The position numbers were made by a program, and so were the translations under genes. DNA of 47,961 nt from Dyadobacter sp. LHD-138. Its GTDB lineage: Bacteria > Bacteroidota > Bacteroidia > Cytophagales > Spirosomataceae. The notes under the pieces are model-generated. The model did no database searches. It was not told where the DNA came from and saw nothing but the letters and a program-made list of their open reading frames with translations. This document shows, piece by piece, positions 44,136 through 47,961 of the stretch; position 1 is the first letter of the stretch, and each line of letters starts with the position of its first letter. The stretch lies in NCBI RefSeq assembly GCF_030929615.1, contig NZ_JAVFVU010000050.1, positions 1 to 47,961 of the forward strand. Reading direction: 5' to 3'.

Positions 44136-46040
44136 TTAGTACAACATTCTAAAACGAATCGTACCTTCTACTTCTTTCAGTTCCTGAATAAATTCTTCAG
44201 TATAATTTTTAGCAATATCCACGATCACATAACCGATTTTCTCGTTTGTTTTAAGATACTGGCCGGTGATGTTAATATTATTTTTCGCAAAAATATTGTT
44301 CAGCTTCGCAAGAACCCCCGGAACGTTTGCGTGAATGTGCAGCAGCCGGTGAGAATCTTTAAGCTTTGGCAGCTGTACCTCAGGGAAATTAACACTTCCG
44401 TAAGAACTACCATTGTTCATGAATTCCAGCAATTTGGAAGGAACAAAGTATCCGATATTTTCCTGAGCCTCTTCTGTACTTCCCCCGATATGCGGTGTCA
44501 GGATCACATTTGGCAAGCCACGTAATGCACTTTCAAAAACCTCGGCGTTTGTCTTCGGCTCTTTCGGAAATACGTCCACACTTGCTCCGGCCACTTTTCC
44601 GCTTTTCACAGCTTCTGCCAGCGCATCAATGTCCACAACGTGACCACGGGAAAGGTTCATGAAAATAACGCCGTCTTTCATCAACGCGAATTCACGCTTT
44701 CCAATCAGATTGGTATTTTCCTTACGGCCATCCACGTGCATACTGATCACGTCGGAAATACTAAGCAATTCATCAAGCGAATTGACTTTCCGTGCATTTC
44801 CCAAAGAAAGTTTTTCGATACCATCATAGAAATACACTTCCATACCCAAAGCCTCCGCCACGACAGAAAGCTGTGTACCGATACTTCCATAACCCACCAT
44901 ACCCAGCTTTTTGCCGCGCACTTCAAAGCTTCCGTTGGCCGATTTGTCCCAAACGCCAGCGTGCATCTGATTGGTTTTCGTAACAATATTACGGATCAAC
45001 ACGATCATTTCACCGATCGCAAGTTCTACAACAGAGCGTGTATTACTGTATGGCGCGTTGAAAACCGCGACACCACGTTCAGCCGCTTCTTCCAGATCAA
45101 TCTGGTTTGTTCCGATACAGAATGCACCAATCGCCATCAAACGATTGGCATTTTCAAGAACACGTTTGGTAATATTGGTTTTAGAACGGATACCGATGAT
45201 CGATACGTCCTTGATACGCTCACAAAGCTCATCTTCATCCAGCGCACCTTTCACAAACTCCACGTTGAAGCCCTGCTCCTCAAAAGCACGCAAAGCAACC
45301 GGGTGAACGTTTTCCAGCAAAAGCACTTTAATTCTGCTTTTTGGATATGACTGGCTTCTGCTTAATTTATTGTCAAATAAAAAGTCATCAAAAGAAGTGG
45401 CGATATGATCCGCCACGGCTACCACTTTCGGGCGTTCAACATTTTCTGTAAACGCATAAAAACGGTTAGCTAAACCAGCTTCCTTGATTTGATAATCCGT
45501 ATACCCATCGCCAATTGCATACACATCGCCTTCAAGTTTCAGGGATGCCAGCAATTTGATTTTCCCTCCGTCGGTCGACAAAACATTATCCTCGTCAATA
45601 CCGATGATATTGCCTTCCTCATCAAAACGGAATTCGTTGGCATAAACATGATCGGCTCTCAGGCCCAATTCCGTTACAACCGGCACAATAAATTCTTTAA
45701 AACCGCTGGAAACGATGAAGATATAGTCCGCATTTTCGGTCAAAAATTGCTTGTTACGCAGGAAGGAGTCAGAAACCTTTGTCCGTAAAAAAGAAATTAA
45801 TTCCTCAATGTTGGCACGGTTAGCTTTCAAAAGATCAATGCGCTGACGGAGTCCTTCGGCAAAAGACATCTCGCCATTCATTCCCTTGTTCGTCAGGTCA
45901 ACAATTTCCTGAACAATTTGTTCACGTTGCGGATGTCCTGTCAAGGCAATAGCAGCCAACTCGTCCAGACCTTCTACTTTAGTAAAGGTGCTGTCAAAAT
46001 CAATGATGATGTGCGGGGGATTGAGTGTTAATGTCGGCAT
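44136..46040 (-). CDS. serA: SerB-SerA fusion: HAD phosphatase plus D-3-phosphoglycerate dehydrogenase with ACT domain
   Basis: This 634-residue protein has an N-terminal HAD phosphatase domain (1-225): nucleophile D14 and acid D16 in DFDST, S111/S112 in VSSG, K160/K162, and D178/D182 in GDGYTD. This resembles phosphoserine phosphatase (SerB). Phosphoglycerate dehydrogenase follows (about 235-550): NAD motif GYGSIG (383-388) and catalytic R465, E494 and H517, with the same spacing as E. coli SerA R240, E269 and H292. A C-terminal ACT domain (about 565-634) could bind serine as feedback inhibitor. The fusion would supply steps 1 and 3 of serine synthesis, with SerC as step 2. SerB activity itself is inferred. 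Confidence 0.9.
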   Translation of the reverse strand: MPTLTLNPPHIIIDFDSTFTKVEGLDELAAIALTGHPQREQIVQEIVDLTNKGMNGEMSFAEGLRQRIDLLKANRANIEELISFLRTKVSDSFLRNKQFLTENADYIFIVSSGFKEFIVPVVTELGLRADHVYANEFRFDEEGNIIGIDEDNVLSTDGGKIKLLASLKLEGDVYAIGDGYTDYQIKEAGLANRFYAFTENVERPKVVAVADHIATSFDDFLFDNKLSRSQSYPKSRIKVLLLENVHPVALRAFEEQGFNVEFVKGALDEDELCERIKDVSIIGIRSKTNITKRVLENANRLMAIGAFCIGTNQIDLEEAAERGVAVFNAPYSNTRSVVELAIGEMIVLIRNIVTKTNQMHAGVWDKSANGSFEVRGKKLGMVGYGSIGTQLSVVAEALGMEVYFYDGIEKLSLGNARKVNSLDELLSISDVISMHVDGRKENTNLIGKREFALMKDGVIFMNLSRGHVVDIDALAEAVKSGKVAGASVDVFPKEPKTNAEVFESALRGLPNVILTPHIGGSTEEAQENIGYFVPSKLLEFMNNGSSYGSVNFPEVQLPKLKDSHRLLHIHANVPGVLAKLNNIFAKNNINITGQYLKTNEKIGYVIVDIAKNYTEEFIQELKEVEGTIRFRMLY

Positions 46041-46326
46041 GAAGCGGGAGATAACTGAAAAAGTATCAAATTAAAATGTAAACGTTCGAACGGTATATTT
46101 TGGTTGAATTCCCAATTTTTCCACAAAATTACGAATCTGTTTTCTATGACCCTAAAAAAAAGTGCATATGACGCTTTTTAATATTTTTTATGATCTATAA
46201 AAAAGGACAAAATCAGCTTTTCAGGCAAATCAAAAAAGAAATTTGATTCAAAAGGATTGGGAAAAATAATCCGGCAAATTTCACTCCTTATATTATTAGA
46301 GAACTGCACAACCATTTCTGTAACAA

Positions 46327-47316
46327 CTATTTCTGCCTAAGAAATTCCAAAGCACGTGATTCTGACCAATAAATTCCCCCGGAAGACGCCGATGGCCGAA
46401 AACCACAATGCCCGCCGGAATTGGTAATTTCCAGAAAAACATGGTCCAAACCGGCAATAATACCTTCCGGCAGACTGCGTGACGGCACAATCGGATCATT
46501 GCCTGCGTTTACGATCAGTGTAGGAATGGCAATATTTTTCACAAAATGCATCGAACTGCATGATTCATAATAATGGTCCGCGCTATTGAATCCATGAAGC
46601 GGCGCCGTGAAAATATGGTCAAAATCATATAAGGTATTGACAAACTTGAAATCAGCGGGGTTGATATCATCCGGAAAATGTTCCGCTTTTTTATCAACCT
46701 TGGGTTTAAGGGTTTTCAAAAACCTGGCCTGATAAACCCGGTTTTCTAATTTAATAATGGCGAGACTGCAAGCTTTTAAATCCATAGGAACACTAAAAAC
46801 AACGGATTTTTCAATGTTTGGCTGGATGTTTTTGCCTTGTTCGCCCAGATATTTGAGCGTCAGGTTACCACCCAGGCTGAACCCAAAAAGCTGAATTTTA
46901 CCATATCCTTTTTGAATTGCATGCTGGATCACGGCCGACAGGTCTTCTGTTGCTCCGCTATGATAAAACCGGGAAGTCTTGTTCATTTCACCACTGCAGC
47001 TACGGAAATTCCAGGCCAGACAGTCATAACCTGCTGCATTAAGCATCCGAACCATCCCTAAAATGTATTGCCGCGAACTATCCCCTTCCAGTCCGTGCGA
47101 TAATATGACAAGATCGTTTTTGTTCCCCGAACCATTTATGCTATTCCCGGCCAGGGACCAGTCCAGGTCCAGAAAATCGTTGTCCGGTGTCGAAATCCGC
47201 TCCCTTTGATAACTTACCTCTTTAATAATCCTGAACAGCGCAGGATAGATGGTTTGCAGATGGCCATTGGGAAGCCAAAAGGGAGGAATATGGGTAACAT
47301 CTTTATTTACAGGCAT
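46327..47316 (-). CDS. YheT/ABHD1-type alpha/beta hydrolase
   Basis: From MPVNKDV (47316; an upstream Met at 47340 is also in frame) the protein has 329 residues. The family's N-terminal motif is PPFWLPNGHLQTI (about 11-23). The oxyanion/strand motif is LSHGLEGDSSR, the nucleophile is S147 (GFSLGGN), and D274 (GNDPIVPS) and H303 (SGGHCGF) complete the triad. YheT-like proteins are cytosolic or membrane-associated esterases of uncertain substrate. It is separated from serA by 286 bp in which I see no further gene. Confidence 0.9.
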   Translation of the reverse strand: MPVNKDVTHIPPFWLPNGHLQTIYPALFRIIKEVSYQRERISTPDNDFLDLDWSLAGNSINGSGNKNDLVILSHGLEGDSSRQYILGMVRMLNAAGYDCLAWNFRSCSGEMNKTSRFYHSGATEDLSAVIQHAIQKGYGKIQLFGFSLGGNLTLKYLGEQGKNIQPNIEKSVVFSVPMDLKACSLAIIKLENRVYQARFLKTLKPKVDKKAEHFPDDINPADFKFVNTLYDFDHIFTAPLHGFNSADHYYESCSSMHFVKNIAIPTLIVNAGNDPIVPSRSLPEGIIAGLDHVFLEITNSGGHCGFRPSASSGGIYWSESRALEFLRQK

Positions 47317-47506
47317 GCATTGGCTGGGATAACTTAACAAGAGAACAAATTAACGACGTAAATATTTATCCATTGTAAAAAAAATCTTACCCGCATTGAA
47401 TTTCAAAAATCCTTCCTGAGCGAATCTGAGAGCCTTTTACAGTACTCTACAAATCCTATGGGCAATAATTAATTTTTACTTTTTCTAAATAAAAAATTTT
47501 TTTTTC

Positions 47507-47536
47507 TTGTATATCCAAAAGACGTTCGTATATTTG
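47507..47536 (+). promoter_or_regulatory. Promoter of the cold-shock gene
   Basis: TTG (47507-47509), a 19-base spacer and TATATTTG (47529-47536) match the Bacteroidota consensus TTG-N19-TAnnTTTG exactly. The start codon is 28 bases downstream, giving a leader of about 20 bases, shorter than in E. coli cspA. Confidence 0.8.
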
Positions 47537-47564
47537 GTCTTCAAAATATATAAGAACAATACTA

Positions 47565-47756
47565 ATGGCAGAAGGTACAGTAAAATTTTTCAATGATTCC
47601 AAAGGATTTGGTTTCATTTCTCCATCTAATGGAGACCAAGACATTTTCGTTCACGTTTCAGGTCTTCAGGACGATATCCGTGAAAATGACAAAGTGTCTT
47701 ACGAAGTAGAAAATGGCAAAAAAGGTCTAAACGCAGTTAACGTTAAAGTTATCTAA
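47565..47756 (+). CDS. Cold-shock domain protein (CspA family)
   Basis: This 63-residue protein is a single cold-shock domain. RNP1 is KGFGFI (13-18) and RNP2 is DIFVHVS (26-32). It begins MAEGTVKFF as in most family members. It binds single-stranded nucleic acid and acts as an RNA chaperone. It has a perfect Bacteroidota promoter upstream and an intrinsic terminator downstream, so it is a single-gene unit, the strand opposite to its neighbour. Confidence 0.97.
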   Translation: MAEGTVKFFNDSKGFGFISPSNGDQDIFVHVSGLQDDIRENDKVSYEVENGKKGLNAVNVKVI

Positions 47757-47780
47757 GTTTAATCATAATATCATTTGGGA

Positions 47781-47809
47781 AGCCTGTTACCGAGTAACGG
47801 GCTTTTTTT
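47781..47809 (+). terminator. Intrinsic terminator of the cold-shock gene
   Basis: AGCCTGTTAC pairs with GTAACGGGCT (one G-U wobble, valid on the plus strand) around CGA, followed by a T tract. It is 24 bp after the stop. Confidence 0.9.
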
Positions 47810-47910
47810 GTGCCTTACTATTTCATTTTTCAAAGTTTTTTGGGATCAAGCTGAAAAGTTGGGGGGAATGAAATAAATTATTTGCTTTGTAGCCCGAACC
47901 AATCCCGTTT

Positions 47911-47961
47911 GTGTTGAACGAATCCTATCAAGCCTTAGTCCGTATCCTTTTGCCAGAAGGC
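47911..47961 (+). CDS. Possible start of a transposase N-terminal region protein (ISAon1-like), cut by the window edge
   Basis: A plus-strand frame runs to the edge and reads VLNESYQALVRILLPEG, starting with GTG (47911) or TTG (47914) after a stop in the same frame. The motif of a short YQALVRILLPEG-type helix resembles the opening of the ISAon1-family (ISL3-like) transposase N-terminal proteins of Bacteroidota. Only 17 codons are visible and no inverted repeat can be checked, so this is tentative. Confidence 0.4.
   Translation, partial: MLNESYQALVRILLPEG

Noticed and set aside
44640..45350. 236-codon plus-strand frame within the serA fusion gene
   Set aside because: Histidine/threonine-rich product typical of the antisense of a conserved enzyme; the minus-strand frame holds the catalytic residues.

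Overview
The window looks like a chromosomal segment of a Bacteroidota bacterium of the Cytophagales type (Dyadobacter/Spirosomaceae-like). Evidence for this is two SusC/SusD pairs, each preceded by an ECF sigma factor and a FecR-type anti-sigma factor; proteins with a type IX secretion (T9SS) sorting domain; a SerB-SerA fusion; TTG-N19-TAnnTTTG promoters; and many secreted sugar-modifying enzymes. Genus is inferred from gene content only. Nearly everything is on the minus strand; the plus strand carries only a toxin-antitoxin pair, a cold-shock gene and an open frame cut by the right edge. No rRNA, tRNA or CRISPR was seen.

Layout, in descending coordinates within each block because genes run on the minus strand. 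(1) 13721-187: ECF sigma, FecR, STN-type SusC, SusD, an SGNH hydrolase whose blocks are circularly permuted, a flavin oxidoreductase, an MFS transporter, a gluconate 2-dehydrogenase subunit 3-like protein and a GMC oxidoreductase. This is an uptake and oxidation locus. (2) 19163-13809: four secreted or surface proteins, two with T9SS type A C-terminal domains. (3) 20887-19343: a lone type I sulfatase. (4) 21163-21705 (+): a toxin-antitoxin pair whose RelE/HigB-like toxin is split by a one-base frameshift. (5) 32731-21763: a probable operon encoding a ThuA/propeller/azurin fusion lipoprotein, ThuA, a Gfo/Idh/MocA protein, a sugar epimerase, a PHP-type protein, GH43 and a GH5-like hydrolase. (6) 41113-32878: a second ECF sigma-FecR-SusC-SusD-DUF3823 locus. 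(7) 46040-41285: serine biosynthesis (SerB-SerA fusion, SerC) and a Tat-exported Gfo/Idh/MocA oxidoreductase. (8) 47316 onward: a YheT-type hydrolase, a cold-shock gene and the probable start of an insertion sequence.

How the genes may work together: the two sigma/FecR/SusC systems would sense and import oligosaccharides at the outer membrane. GH43, GH5-like, sulfatase and SGNH enzymes would trim the glycans. The GMC dehydrogenase with its small subunit, two Gfo/Idh/MocA proteins, the epimerase and two ThuA domains are the components known from 3-keto-glycoside (oxidative) sugar breakdown. I infer that this strain runs such a pathway beside ordinary hydrolysis.

Most notable observations: the circularly permuted SGNH hydrolase (GDSIT motif at the very C-terminus); the ThuA-propeller-HEAT-lectin-azurin fusion; a dyad of GTC/GAC-centred decamers with almost exact 10-bp period between serA and serC; and paired REP-like hairpins on both sides of the Gfo/Idh/MocA gene that lacks the usual EKP lysine.
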